Shown: positions 48,872 to 60,799 of the stretch, piece by piece | Layout of the letters: each line of letters begins with the position of its first letter | Numbering within the stretch: position 1 is the first letter of the stretch | NCBI RefSeq assembly: GCF_000002425.4 | Contig: NC_037264.1 | Span: 16,303,391-16,367,390 of the forward strand | Direction: 5' to 3' | Source: Physcomitrium patens | Taxonomy: Eukaryota > Streptophyta > Bryopsida > Funariales > Funariaceae | Length of the DNA stretch: 64,000 nt | The notes under the pieces: model-generated | Databases searched by the model: none | The model's input: the letters and a program-made list of their open reading frames with translations, nothing else | Told to the model about the DNA's origin: nothing | Program-made: the position numbers and the translations under genes

Positions 48872-50169
48872 TGTTATATTACATAATAATTTGCTCAAAA
48901 ATACACTAGGCATTTGGCTACAAAAAATAATCTTCTATTTTACAACAAACAAATAATCTTGTAGCTCTAATAAATTCTTAAAAGGATTGCAATTAAACCT
49001 TAAGAACCTTAATCAAAACTTATTTAAAATCTAAAAAAATATTAAAAAAAACCTTTAAAAAATAATCCTAAAGAATCTCTACATAAATCTTAAAATCCTA
49101 ATAAAATCCTAAAGATGTTTTAATCAAGTTTAAATAAATTCTAAAAAATCATAATAAAATTCTAAATAAATCCTGCATAAACTTTGAAAATCCTACAAAA
49201 ATCCTAATGGTATCTCAATCAAATTCTAAATATATCCTAATAACTCTAATAAAAATTTAATTAAATCCTAATTAATTCTAATTAATCTTAATCAATTCAT
49301 TTAATAATCTTTAAATATTAATAACTATTAATTAAAATATTGATCTTATCTAAAAGATTTCACAAATTTCAATTTACAAGTTAGCATCAAACACAAAAAA
49401 TTTAAAAAAAATAAAAAATTATTATTTGAGATAAAAAGCTTTTAGTATTTTCAAGTCTCAATTTTCCTTCATCTCCAATCTTCATGTCAATTTATCAACA
49501 ATAGTTCTTTAGTAAATTGCTTACTTGCTTTCAAATCAACAAAATGGTTACAAACTAAATTTAAAATTGGCTTACAAAAAATAACTTCTATCTAATTGGC
49601 AAATTACTTAAAAAAAAAAGAATCCTCATTGGCCCTTGAAATCTATATTCTAAGATTTTAATCCAATTAAATTTCAATAATATTTGATCTAATTTTCCAA
49701 TTGAATCTAAATTCACAAAATAAATATAAAACAAAAAATATATAACTCCAAAAATATTCATTTATTAATTTTTAATAATGCTCATAAATTTTTATAAACT
49801 AAAAATTCTATTTTATTGCTCAAAATTCAAAATTATCTAAAGAATTTTAGCTTTTCAAAGCTTTTACAAAGTTAATATAAATCCAAATAACTTTAAATCA
49901 ATATTCAAACAACCTCTATCAAATTTGCACCATATTTGATTCTTTAATCAACAAAAGAATCCTAAATTGCTCTAAGTAGACGGTTTTGAGACTCTAAGTT
50001 TGATTTTATCATTGATTCATAATCAATCTTCTTCAAATATCAATCTTTAATTTTTAAAGAAATTTTTATTAAAAGATATTTTTTAATTTTAGCTAAAGAT
50101 TCTTCTAATATTATTTTTACTAATTTACTTTATTTTATCTTATTAATAGTCCTATAAAGTAAATAGAAG

Positions 50170-50204
<35 letters not shown>

Positions 50205-50331
50205 ATTAATACTAAATATTTTTATTATCTTATTATCTTTTATCTGTATTTTATAACTAATGTTTTAAATTTATCTCTTCTATAAAGAATCCATATATAT
50301 ATTTTTTTACATAATAGTTGAATTATAATAA
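48872..50331 (+). repeat. Telomere-like repeat family, copy E (diverged)
   Basis: It begins TGTTATATTACATAATAATTTGCTC and continues AAAAATACACTAGGCATTTGGCTAC, aligning with the starts of copies A-D. 49020-49300 holds many AAATCCTAA-type units. The block CATCTCCAATCTTCATGTC near 49470 matches copy B near 57694. The right end is eroded by a TA array (50175-50202) and ends about 50331. This copy is the most diverged. Confidence 0.55.
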
Positions 50332-50876
50332 ATACCTTTTGAATTATATGTGCAATATATATAAATTGATAAATATTAATATTCAAAAATTTAAAATAGA
50401 AAATATAATCATAAATCTTAGGCTTTATAAATAAGCCATTCTATTATTAGTAGCCTTCAATCTACACAAAAAGGGATCATTGCTAAGATGCTTCTTACAA
50501 GGTGGTGCTAAAAAATGTAGTGATAATGTTATATTTGGAGGATCCTACAAATTATGTCATTGCTTATACTCTCTATAATGAACACTTATATCTTTGTAAA
50601 ATTGGCCTTGCCAATTGTTTGCTTATTCTCACTCTAATGGACAATCTCTATGATGGTGTCAAGGATATGGACCTTAAAAAACTAAAATGTCAATATAATC
50701 TTGTGTCACTCAAAAAGACTAAAAAATTACTCAAAAATGATAAAGTAGTAAACTAGAATGACTATTGTCAAAGATAACAAGACTAGAAAGTCTTGAAATA
50801 AGACAAAGGACTAAAAAGACATTCATAAGAGTGAAAAATGCTTCACTCTTGTATCCAAAAGTACTCTTAACTAGGA

Positions 50877-51428
50877 TGAAACAAGATTAAACTATCTCAA
50901 AAATCCAAGATCCTTCCAATCCACAATAAGATAAGACTTTGTCACAAAATAGGACAAAACAAATCAGAATAAACTGAACGAAACTAAATAGAATAAGATA
51001 TGAAAGAAAAAATTGAGCAAACGGAAATAGAACAGAATAGATCTAAATAGGAAGATGCAGAATCAAGCTTTACAAAGAGAAAGGCACCAAAGTCATATCT
51101 GACTAGGTGCCCCAAAAGACCTTGGCTAGTCCTATTTATACCTTGTTCTACCGCCTTGGACTTTCTAGAATGTTCCTAGGTGGTAGATTCTACCTAGATA
51201 ATCACCTTAAACTTCTTTATTAAAAGATTTTATGGTAGGCCTTACGTAAATAACTCTCCTAAGCTTTTTCTAGAAGATTCTATGGTGGATCCTAGCTAAA
51301 TAACCGCCTTAAAACTTTTCTAGAATGTTCTATGATGGGTCCTATCTGATCCACTAACCTAATTCTAATTCTAGAAACTTCTATGGTTCTAATTATCTAT
51401 ATAATTTTCTTATGTATATTCTATTACA
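50877..51428 (-). repeat. 3' LTR of gypsy element 2
   Basis: 552 bp, minus strand: TGTAATAGAATATACATAAG at its start, ending AATCTTGTTTCA, so TG...CA is intact. It aligns along its length with 60246-60799 in the same orientation (for example AGTCCTATTTATAC, GGACTTTCTAGAATG and CACAAAATAGGACAAAACA blocks). The purine tract AGTGGAAGGGAATTAAT lies directly before it (51429-51445, minus strand). Confidence 0.9.
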
Positions 51429-51554
51429 ATTAATTCCCTTCCACTAATCTGGAACGTCTTCGTTTTACTCTTGATAGTATCTCCAATTTGTCTTTTGGGA
51501 ATAGATGAAGTTTTGTGTAGGTTTCCACATTGCATCATGAATGGGATAACCTTT

Positions 51555-51935
51555 CTAAAGAACTTTGTATTGAAATTGTGGACGTCCACTACCACAACAA
51601 AGGAAGTGATGCTCTAAAATATTGTCTATTTCATATTCTTGTTCGTCATCAACTATAACTACTGGTGGTGGTGATTGGTGTTTATCTAGAAAGTGCTTTG
51701 GCTTGGTATGAAATTCCTTCAGTTGTGAAACATGGAAGACTGAATGGATCCAAATATGTGATAGAAGCTCGAGGTGATATGCGACATTAGATATCAATAT
51801 AGAATTGCAAAAAGGACCAAGCCACCGAGATCCTAGTTTACGGATTTGGGTTGATGTAGCAAGTGGCAAGTTGGCGTTGAAGAGTAGCACATGATTACCT
51901 TTTTGAAAGGTTTTGTATTGTTGATGGTTATTCAC
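51555..51935 (-). pseudogene. Gypsy element 2 integrase C-terminal/chromodomain-like tail
   Basis: The open frame reads FQKGNHVLLFNANLPLAT, then KLGSRWLGPFCNSILISNVA, YHLELLSHIWIHSVFHVSQL and EYEIDNILEHHF. This is the GPY/F module of gypsy integrases (LGPRWLGPF, IHxVFHVSxLK) followed by a chromodomain-like start (EYEVExILxHR). Such tails guide integration to particular chromatin in chromovirus-type gypsy elements. It is the longest intact stretch of the element. Confidence 0.85.
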
Positions 51936-52028
51936 ATACTGCTTCTGTCAATTCTATATAGTAAGGAAGTGGTGCTGTACCTCTTGTAAGGTCGTTGTAA
52001 GCCATTGTATAAATTCTTCTATTATCGG

Positions 52029-53351
52029 TGTCATGTTACGTGTTGTCTTGCTCGAAAAAGCATTGAGCACCTAGCTGTGGTAGGTGAGGTTGTGTTTCAT
52101 AAGTATCTAAGAAATCCTAATAGGTTTCACCCATACGAGAAGAATATAATCTGAATTTTAATTCAAAAGTACTAAAAACTCTCTTCTTAGTAGCCTTAAC
52201 CATACATAAATCCCAATTACCTTGTTACTTTCATATTTAAGCAATTTAGATTTTTCTTGTAAGCCCCAATCCTAATTAGTGAGCTTTAACATGCTATAAC
52301 ATCCAATCTGATCCTTCACTTGATGTAAAATTTTGCATGCAATTGTCAATATATGTCTTCTAAATGCTAAAGAATTTTTAGCCCAATCCAACTTACAAAA
52401 TGTGAGAAAACCTCCAAAAAGTGCACTAATGTCACTGGGCCGCCAACTTGAAAAGTAAAGCAGAAATCTCAGTAGTGATTTCTCTCTTTTCAATTATTAG
52501 CATTGACTCAAAATTTGTGTATATCTTGATCTTCAAGTCCTTCAACACTATACCAAATTTCACCTTGATTTAACCAATGGATCTCTAGATATCATAGAAA
52601 TCCTACCCAACCTCAAATTCCCAACTTCCGAAATCCTCTTGTGCTAAAACCCAAATATCTCTAAACCATGCTATTAGATTATCACAAAATTTTGTATAAA
52701 CTTAGCACACCCAATAATCCAAATAGTATCAAATTTTCAACTATAGATATTACACTAATTGAACGAACTAGCAAAAATTGCTAGCCCTAATTATATTATA
52801 TAAAATCCAAATCACCAATACAAAACTTGACTTTGAACAAAAATTGCTAAGTCCTCAAAAATCCTCCAAAAAAAATCTTTTTGCTTTTAAAAATAACTTC
52901 AAGCTAGCTCCCAAATTCTACTCTTTGATCTTCAAATGAATCTCAAATTTGCCCTCGGCAATCATTTTAGTGACCAGAGGTCTGATTTCGACCCTGTCTC
53001 ACAAATAGTCGACCTCCAGGTATCAATCTAACTTATCCTAAGGATTTTTTAGCCCAATTCTACCCTTAACTTATTCCTAGTATCAACCATATCAACCATT
53101 TACCTCTTCTATCCTGATTTTATCAATTTATGGTCTTTCTAAGGTAATAGAAGAGTCTCTACAACCTAAAAGGTAAAATTACTAACTAATCTTCAACCTA
53201 TGAACTATTAAGATAAGAAAATAACCTAAGAGGATTTTATAAAAGCCATGTTTAGATACCTCAAATTATAATTGAACTAAGATAATTAGATATTAATTAG
53301 AAATTCAATTTTGATTATAATTTCACTATATAGTCTTATTATATGACGACA
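52029..53351 (+). repeat. Telomere-like repeat family, copy C, inside gypsy integrase
   Basis: 1323 bp beginning TGTCATGTTACGTGTTGTC and ending TCTTATTATATGACGACA. The conserved block GAGGTCTGATTTCGACCC near 52977-52994 and GCACCTAGCTGTGG at 52067-52080 match copies A and B. Gypsy integrase reading stops at EFLYN on one side and resumes with PIIEEFIQWLTTTL on the other, so this copy inserted into the integrase gene. The internal telomere-like field is reduced compared with A and B. Confidence 0.72.
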
Positions 53352-53389
53352 TTGAGTTGTTGGTATTAATGGGACAATGGAGAGTTATT

Positions 53390-53870
53390 GGCGTAATTAG
53401 ATGGTGATTGATATTAAAGAAAAATGGTCAATGACCAATACTTGCTTGTGCTTACTTACATTATAAAGAAACTCCAATGACATCAAGTATTCATCCCAAT
53501 CATTATGATGAACTGCCACAAATGCCTACAATATATCCTCCAAGGTCTGATTTGTACACTTTGTTTGTCCATTTGTTTGAAAATGGAAGGTTGTAGACAT
53601 GGCAAGTCGTGTGCCTAGTAGCTTAAATAAGGCTTGTCAAAAACTTCCCATGAAGCATGGATTTCTATTTAAAATGATGACATGAGGTAATTCATGGTAA
53701 TGAAAGACGACATCAAAAAGGACTTGTGTAAGCATTGAGGCATCAATATCCAAGTACATTGCAGCCAAGTAAAATTGCTTTGAGAGTCGATCTTCAAAGA
53801 CAGCAACTATGATATGATTATGAGGCATCTGCAATGAATATGTAATGCGATCCATAGACACTTGCTTTTA
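53390..53870 (-). pseudogene. Gypsy element 2 integrase core
   Basis: The minus strand reads VAVFEDRLSKQFYLAAMY, then FHYHELPHVIILNRNPCF, then in another frame LGTRLAMSTTFHFQTNGQT and NQTLEDIL with WDEYLMSLEFLYN. This is the D,D-35-E core of a gypsy integrase. The second catalytic Asp (SDRDP in the family) is Asn here (LNRNP), so strand transfer would be lost even without the frameshift. Confidence 0.85.
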
Positions 53871-54515
53871 ATGTGCCGTAAATAGTAAAATTGGCTGCAA
53901 TAGTCAAAGAGAGAATGTGTTGCATGCTTTGTTACATTGACATGACTCGCAGGAGTATACAAAGGCTCGAACATCACAATCCAAACTTGTCCAAAACCAT
54001 GTCCTTGAGATCCGTTCTAAGATCTTTTCTTATTCTAGATGTCCAAATATTGAGATGTCATGTCCTTTCTGAAATATGTGTGTTTGGAGTTTAGCATTGC
54101 CGATTACATAAATTTACTTCTTGAAATAGAACAAGCCATTATTAAGAGTGTAATCTTGATATTGTATATCATCCACCTTCAATCAATTGCTAACCATCTT
54201 AAAATAAGTATCTTATTATGTAGCTTCTTTCTATTTTGCTTCTTTAGTTGGATTTAAAATGATACTAATGATAGCAAATTTTGCCTTATCTTTCGATTTG
54301 TCCTTCAAGTATGGTCTCCTTGATAAACTATCTGGCATAGTATGTTATCGCCCATGTTTGTATCTAAGCTGAATATTAAAAAGCTACAATTATTCTTTTC
54401 AACAATGATGCTACAGTTTCATATTTTTTAGATACAAATCATGTAGCAAGGGTCAATTGTCAATTCGAACAACTACTAGCTTTTCCAATAGATAGTATTG
54501 CTATACCTTTGTGGT

Positions 54516-55700
54516 TTATACAATAGCTAATTGCTCCCAGTCACATCCATAGTAATTGTGCTCTACCCTTCTGAGCTTGCATGATTCATATGCCACAAAT
54601 TGAAGGTGTCTATGAAAGTCTTGTTGAAGGATCGCTCCAATAGCAAAGTCAAAAGCATCAATGTCAAGTATACAAAAGAGATTAAGATCATAGAATTGCA
54701 ATATTGGAGCAATAATGAGTATTTCTTTCAACTTATCAAAGGCATTTTCTTGCTCCAATTTCCATTCAAATAGAGCACCCTTCTCCAATAAGTTTGTTAA
54801 TGAGACAGCAATGTGAGCAAATCAAAGAATAAAACGGCGATATTATCTGGCAAGGCCTAAAAATGAACAAACTTTAGAAGCATCTTTGAGGGTTGGCCAA
54901 TCTTCCATTGCTTTTACCTTATCTTGCTCCATATGCACACCTTTGGAGGATACCACATGCCCTAAAAATGTGACTTCCAACTGCCAAAGTTCAGATTTTG
55001 ATTGTTTACAATAAAAACAACTATCTTGTAGTTAGTCTAGCATCTCTTGTAGATGTTGCTCATGCTCTTCAAGGATTTTATTATATATGAGGATATTATC
55101 AATGAAGACAACTACATACTTGTCTAAAAGGTCTCAAAACAATTTCTTCATGTGACCTATGAAAGAGGCTAGAATATTGGTGAGGCTAAAGGATAAACCA
55201 TTTATTCAAAATTTCTATAGTGCATATAAAATGCCATCTTTTTTAAATCCTTTCTTGCATTAGGTTTTTACTAATAGCGACTCCAAAGATCTAATATATT
55301 AAAGATGGTTGCACCTCAAAGTTGGTCAAAATGATCATGCATGCATAGAAGTGGATATGTATTTTAAACAATCTCCTTATTGAGACTTCAATAGTTGATG
55401 CAAAGGCAAAGTCTACCATCTTTCTTAGGTGCAAAGAGTACAAGTGCTCTCCATCGTGATGTGCTTTTTCAAATGAGGCCTCTCTGCAAGAGTTCATCTA
55501 ATGTTTTCCGCAACTCTTTAAGCTCTTTTGGAATTAGGTAATAAATTAGTTGATATACTCATGTAGCTCTAAGAAATAGTTCTATTTGAAAGAGGGCACT
55601 TCTATTAAGACATATGTCAATACGTAGGTCAGTTAGAAAGACATCTTAATATTTTTGTATGAGTTGCTCTACCCGTTGTCGGGGTAGAGAAAGTTTGCCT
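54516..55700 (-). pseudogene. Gypsy element 2 reverse transcriptase and RNase H
   Basis: RNase H start at 54516-54788: FEWKLEQENAFDKLKEIL, then LNLFCILDIDAFDFAIGAIL, VAYESCKLRRVEHNYYGCDW. Reverse transcriptase lies above it: LLQRGLI near 55490-55510, RWRALVLFAPKKDGRLCLCI near 55410-55460, NTYPLLCMHDHFDQL near 55330, and an active-site segment FIDNILIY near 55095-55120 where F/Y-x-D-D is required. Later, EVTFLGHVVSSKGVHME near 54950-54990 is the connection. Stops and frameshifts separate these pieces. Confidence 0.85.
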
Positions 55701-55759
55701 CAAGAAAGCACTAGGCTTCTGGCTGCCACTAATTGCTCAATGAAGTCTTGAGATAAGGA

Positions 55760-56934
55760 AGACCAAATTTATATATATCTATAATACTTTTAGGAGCAAT
55801 TACACCAAATACATAAGTCTTAAATTTCCAAAATATCCCAGAATATGATTAAAAAAAACTCTAAATCCTTATATATTGTTATGGGGTATTATTTCCAAAC
55901 TTCAAAAACTCTTATCTTCCAATCGGACTGTCCAAATAAACTCAAATTTTACATGAAGTACTTACATACTTTTAAAAACTATTATAAAAAAATTTAATTA
56001 TAAATTCATTGCGGATCTTAAGATATCACCAAAATCCTAATAGTAGCTTCGAACCCTAGTTTTTATACACACGCGTGCAATTTTCTTCATATCTCACAAA
56101 CTAAATATCCAAATGCCATAAAATTTGTATATATAGTTTTCTAACACAATTATCTACCTTTTCCAAAAATATTAAGTCATAAATTCTTCCAAAATCTCAA
56201 AATATGGCTCCAACCATTACTATGAACAAAATCACTTACTTACTGCCTTTGATTTGGATGTGTTGACTTCAATCCTCTATAACTTCTTCATCTAAACTTC
56301 AAATTCATTAAACAATATATAAAAAGTATAGTAAAAAAAAAATTCTCTTCAACCTTAATCACCGATCTTTTGTTGCTTTCCGTAAATGTATGTTATGCTC
56401 CAAAGAATGATAGTATATATGAAATTGACACCTTAACTTTGAGTGCCAATAGCTCCTTCATAAAAACTCCAAATCTCACAAAACTTGCATCCAATCCATA
56501 TTAAAAAACCTAAAATTGACGACTCTAGCCTCCAAAGCTCGAATAACTTCGAAAAAAAAACCTTAATCCCTAATAAGGCCTCAGACAACCTCCTTGAAGC
56601 CCATTGGACATGGCCTTCGACCAATAGGAATGAAGATCCCAATTCCTTGCCTTCATCCAACCATGCCTTGCTTTCATCCCTCCAAATAAGCCTCCTACTA
56701 GTTAAGATTTTCTTCTTTAGGCTCTAATCTATTCTCAAGGCTTCATACTAAACATTTAGATCCTATAATCTTTTTGAAATGCTATAATCAAAAAAGATAA
56801 AATTCAAAATAAAGTTTCTTGTATACACTCTCTTTAAATTAATCTATTAACTATTCTAACATACACCAAGACTTATGAACATATGATATGTCATAACTAA
56901 ATTTTACATACTATAAGTAAATACAATATGACAC
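55760..56934. other. Unassigned insert inside gypsy element 2
   Basis: Between the N-terminal reverse-transcriptase segment and copy B lies about 1.2 kb with no gypsy coding match. It has long-repeat character (ATCCCAGAATATG, TCAAATTTTACATGAAG, GAACCCTAGTTTTTATAC) resembling the non-coding style of the telomere-like family, but could not be aligned to it by eye. It is probably another insertion. Confidence 0.4.
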
Positions 56935-58555
56935 TGTTATCGTAATACGTGAAGTCTTGCTTGAAAATGCTCCGGGTACCTAGTTGTGGAAGGAACAATG
57001 GAAATTGCAATAATAAAATCTTAATTCTAATAGAATACTAACAATGCTCTAATTAGACCATAATAATGCTAATCAAGCTTAAACAAATTCAAAAAAACCT
57101 CAAAAAAATTTCAAACAAACAATAAGAATTCTTAAAGAAATATTAGAAGGATCACAAATATCACTCAAATACATCTCAATTCAATCTTAATTTAATTCTA
57201 GTTAAAATCTTATTGAACTTCATTCAAACTTTAGGCCAAAACTAATTGAATCTTAAATCCAAATAAAATTTTAAACCCTAAATCAAACCCTAAACAAATC
57301 TTAAATCAAATCCTAAACAAATCTTAAATCAAATCCTAAACAAATCTTAAATCAAACCCCAACAAAATCCTAAACCAAATCTTAAATCCTAAACTAAATC
57401 CTAATCTTAAACCAAATCCTAATCAAATCCTAAATCCTAAATCAAACCCTAATCCAAATCTTGAACCCTAAATAAACCCTAAACTCCAAACTCTAAATCA
57501 AATCCTAAACCAAACACTAGTAATTTCTACAACAGATTTAAATCTCAATAACTAATGAATAAACCGTTGATTTTAATTCAAATTTTGTGAAATTCTAAAA
57601 AAATAAGTTAAAAACAAGCACAAAAAAATTGAAAAGGATCAGTATTACCAAATTGATGATAACCTCAAAAATGTGTTCGGATATTGGCCGGCCTCCTTCT
57701 CCAATCTTGATGCCAATCTTCCAGAGCCAATATCTCTCTTTTGCACTATTCGATTGATCTCAAAATTCTCATCTACATAGAAAATCAAGTCTAATATCCT
57801 TTCACACAAGTTTCACTCCAATCCAACTAGTAGATTACAAGAAATCTTAAAAATCCTCACTTGACCGAAAATTATACTTTCTGAGACCTTGACCCACTTA
57901 AACCTCAATATTCTTCAATTCAACCGTTAGATCGAGCTCAAATTCACAACATACATTAAACACAACTATAACCATAAACTTATAAAATTTCACTTGTAGA
58001 TCTATTATAAAACTCTTGAAATCACTCAAAACGTAAACCTTGTTTTATTTCATAAAACTCAAGTCATCTGAAACAAACTTTGACTTTGCAAAGCTCTTAC
58101 AAAGTCATATCAACTCCAAATCACCCAAAATCAATGCCCATAGAAACCCTATTTCATATTCTCTCAAATTCCGTTCTCTGATCTACCAAAGAATCCTGGA
58201 GTCATCATCGAGACTTGGTTTTGTGCCTCAGGGTCTGATTTCGATCCTGGTTCATAACCGGCCTTGTCCGGGTATCAACATCTAGTTTTTTTTTTTTAAG
58301 TAACTTTTACTAGAATTTACTCTTAACTTCCTCTTAAAGATGTCTATATCATTTATTTTTCCAATCTACCTTATTTTGTCTTATTTTTGGCCCTACAAAG
58401 TAAGTATTTTTTCTAAAAATGTAGCATTACTACTAAAAGTTTTATTACCTTCCTATCTTTTATCCATATTTTTTTACCTTTTCTTTTAACTTGGCTCTTT
58501 TATAATAAGATCCATATTATCATTTTTGACCATATAGTCGTGTTACAACACGACA
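56935..58555 (+). repeat. Telomere-like repeat family, copy B, inside gypsy element 2
   Basis: 1621 bp beginning TGTTATCGTAATACGTGAAG and ending GTGTTACAACACGACA. 57255-57520 is a field of AAACCCTAAATC, AAATCCTAAACC and AAATCAAACCCTAA units, the complement of the TTTAGGG-like field in copy A. The rest is colinear with copy A in inverted orientation, e.g. GATATTGGCCGGCCTCCTTC near 57679 and CAGGGTCTGATTTCGATCC near 58228. A possible duplication GACAC flanks it (56930-56934 and 58552-58556), but the right one overlaps bases shared with copy A. Confidence 0.78.
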
Positions 58556-58766
58556 CCGTTCTATCCCTTCAATTGTCTTTCTCACCATTGATGCAAGGTT
58601 TAGAACCACTATATATACCGGTTACTTATATTGTAGTTGCTTCTTCATAAAGGTCGTCTCTACAAGTAAGTCTTTGATTGCAAATTGTCTTTCTCCTTCA
58701 CTTGATGTAATGGTGCAAAAAGCCATCTTATGTCCCTCCATCTTTAAAAGAAATTATCTTTGCTAC

Positions 58767-59030
58767 CTAATCAACTTGCTTATTTTTCATCTCCAGCCAT
58801 GGCATAGTAAGGATAAGATCATATCTTACCTTTATTATCTTTAATCTCTTTCTTAAGACATAGGTATCCATCAATTTTAAGATTTTTTCTTCACACATCT
58901 TATTTGCTATATTCTCTCGATCATCTACAAGATACATACTTCCTCTTTTGATTTCCTTAGTTTTAATTCGAAGGTAGTCAGTAATTTCAATTGAGATGTA
59001 ATTTTCTATTAAACCACAATCTACAAGCAC
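58767..59030 (-). pseudogene. Gypsy element 2 aspartic protease
   Basis: The open frame begins LVDCGLIENYIS, equivalent to the retropepsin active site (D-S/C-G), and ends YDLILTMPWLEMKN, the conserved DLILGMxWL block. The catalytic Asp is retained. Gag-like sequence continues upstream in element orientation (59200-60200), in broken frames. The protease would cut Gag-Pol. Confidence 0.8.
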
Positions 59031-60232
59031 TCGACATGATTATCTTCTTAGTAGTTCCATTAGATATATCAGTTGACTCTTTTTATAGTTGTTCAAGGCT
59101 ATGCCATTTGTCTCTAATAGTCAATAGCTACCTCCGATACTGGCCTGTGGCGCCTTTATTAGGGAGCCCCATTTTCTTGCTTTGACTAATTATCAACTTG
59201 ATGAGTTTCAAGACTATAAACTCACCTTGTCTTAGTGGTACTTCCACTTTGATGTTTTGAACAACCTCTGATCTGATGGCATAGATTCCAATGATAGAAT
59301 TACAATCCTTTTTGTACCAATATTTGTCGTCTTTGTGGTGTCAATGATCCTTGTAAGGCATCAATCTCCATTGGCATTGATTGTTGTGCTGTAATATTAA
59401 ACAACAACATAGGACTTCGTGCTATAGGTCGTGCTCCACAATTTTTGAAATCTATAGCATTGATCATCTTTACAATCCGAATTGCTTCTTTGAATATTTG
59501 TGGATACTTTACTCTATTTCTTATTAGAGTCTAGGTTTCAAAGCTTGTAAGAATCAATCCATCATCTCCGCCTCCAAAACATTGCTAATTTGGAGGCATA
59601 AGGACTTGAATTCAGAGACATAATTTTACACTGACCTAGCTTTTGTAAGATTTATTAAGTGATCGCGTGCTATCTTCTTTGCATTAATGGGCCAAAATTG
59701 ATTCTTAAACTCAGTCTCAAATTCCTTCTAGTTAAAAAATCCACCTTAAGCTCTATAACTTTGAATTCAATGTTGCCACCAAATGATTGCCACATCTCTC
59801 AAATGGCTAGCTATATATATAATTCCTTTAGTGGTATTTGCCCTAGATAGTTAGAAATATTGTCGCATATTAAAGAGCCATTGACATACATCTTCTTGTT
59901 TTGAAGTTCTAGAGTATATACTAAGCTTACTCAATTTTAACCTAGTAGATGATAACTTTCTTGTCCTCGAGGCTTCTATTTACCCTTGCAAAGTAGCTAT
60001 CTAGCCTAAGAAGTATTGTATTTGAATCTCCATCTAGTATTACTCCACCATATCTCTCATATTATAATTTCTCTGTTGGACTCCACTATTGTAGTATCTT
60101 TTCACCTTCTGATTGATTTTTTAAGAGTAGCTCATGATATCCACAACATAGTTCTCAATTTGACCACAATAACTGACCTTGGACTAAATGATGACTATTG
60201 ACATGCTACCAAAAGTAAATAGTTTAAAACTT

Positions 60233-60244
60233 GCTTTGATACCA
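60233..60244 (-). promoter_or_regulatory. Primer-binding site of gypsy element 2
   Basis: TGGTATCAAAGC on the minus strand, one base from the 5' LTR end. It matches the initiator tRNA-Met 3'-end site TGGTATCAGAGC except at one position. Confidence 0.82.
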
Positions 60245-60245
60245 A

Positions 60246-60799
60246 TAGAACAAGACTAGAATATCTCAAAAATCCAAAATCCTTCCAATCCTCTACAACA
60301 TAAGGCTTCATCACAAAATAGGACAAAACAGACCAGAACAAAACTAAATGGAATTAAACAAAATAAGACATGAAAGATAAAATTGAAAAAACCAAAACAC
60401 AACAAAATAAATCTGAATAAAAATATATAAAACCAAACTTTATTAAGAGAAAAGATCCAAAGATATACTTAACTAGGTGCCTCAAAAAGCCCTGGCCAGT
60501 CCTATTTATACTTTGTCCTACCACCCTGGACTTTCTAGAATGCTCCTAGGTAGTGGGCTTTACCTAGGTAACTACCTTAAATTTCTTTTTTAGAAAGTTC
60601 TATGATGGACTCCACCTAAATAATTGCTTTAAGTCTTGTTTAGAAGATTCTATGGCAGATCCTACCTAAATAACCACCTTAAACCCTTTTCTAGAATGTT
60701 CTACAATAGATCCTATCTAGTCCACTAACCTAACTTCAATTCTAGAAACTTCTATGGTTCTAATTATCTTTATAATTATCTTATCTCTACCCTGTTATA
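60246..60799 (-). repeat. 5' LTR of gypsy element 2
   Basis: 554 bp, minus strand, starting TATAACAGGGTAGAG (TG mutated to TA) and ending AGTCTTGTTCTA. It is followed outward by TAGGA (60800-60804). It pairs with 50877-51428. Confidence 0.9.

Larger units (their letters stand above)
50877..60799 (-). mobile_element. Ty3/gypsy retrotransposon 2 with LTRs, target duplication and internal insertions
   Basis: A minus-strand element of 9923 bp with 5' LTR 60246-60799, primer site 60233-60244, gag-like region, protease (58767-59030), reverse transcriptase (about 54840-55700), RNase H (54516-54840), integrase (53390-53870, continued 51940-52028), a chromodomain-like tail (51555-51935), a purine tract (51429-51445) and 3' LTR 50877-51428. 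It is flanked by TAGGA at 50872-50876 and 60800-60804. Telomere-like repeats C (52029-53351) and B (56935-58555) and an unassigned insert (about 55760-56934) interrupt it. Every domain is broken or lacks catalytic residues. Confidence 0.93.
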
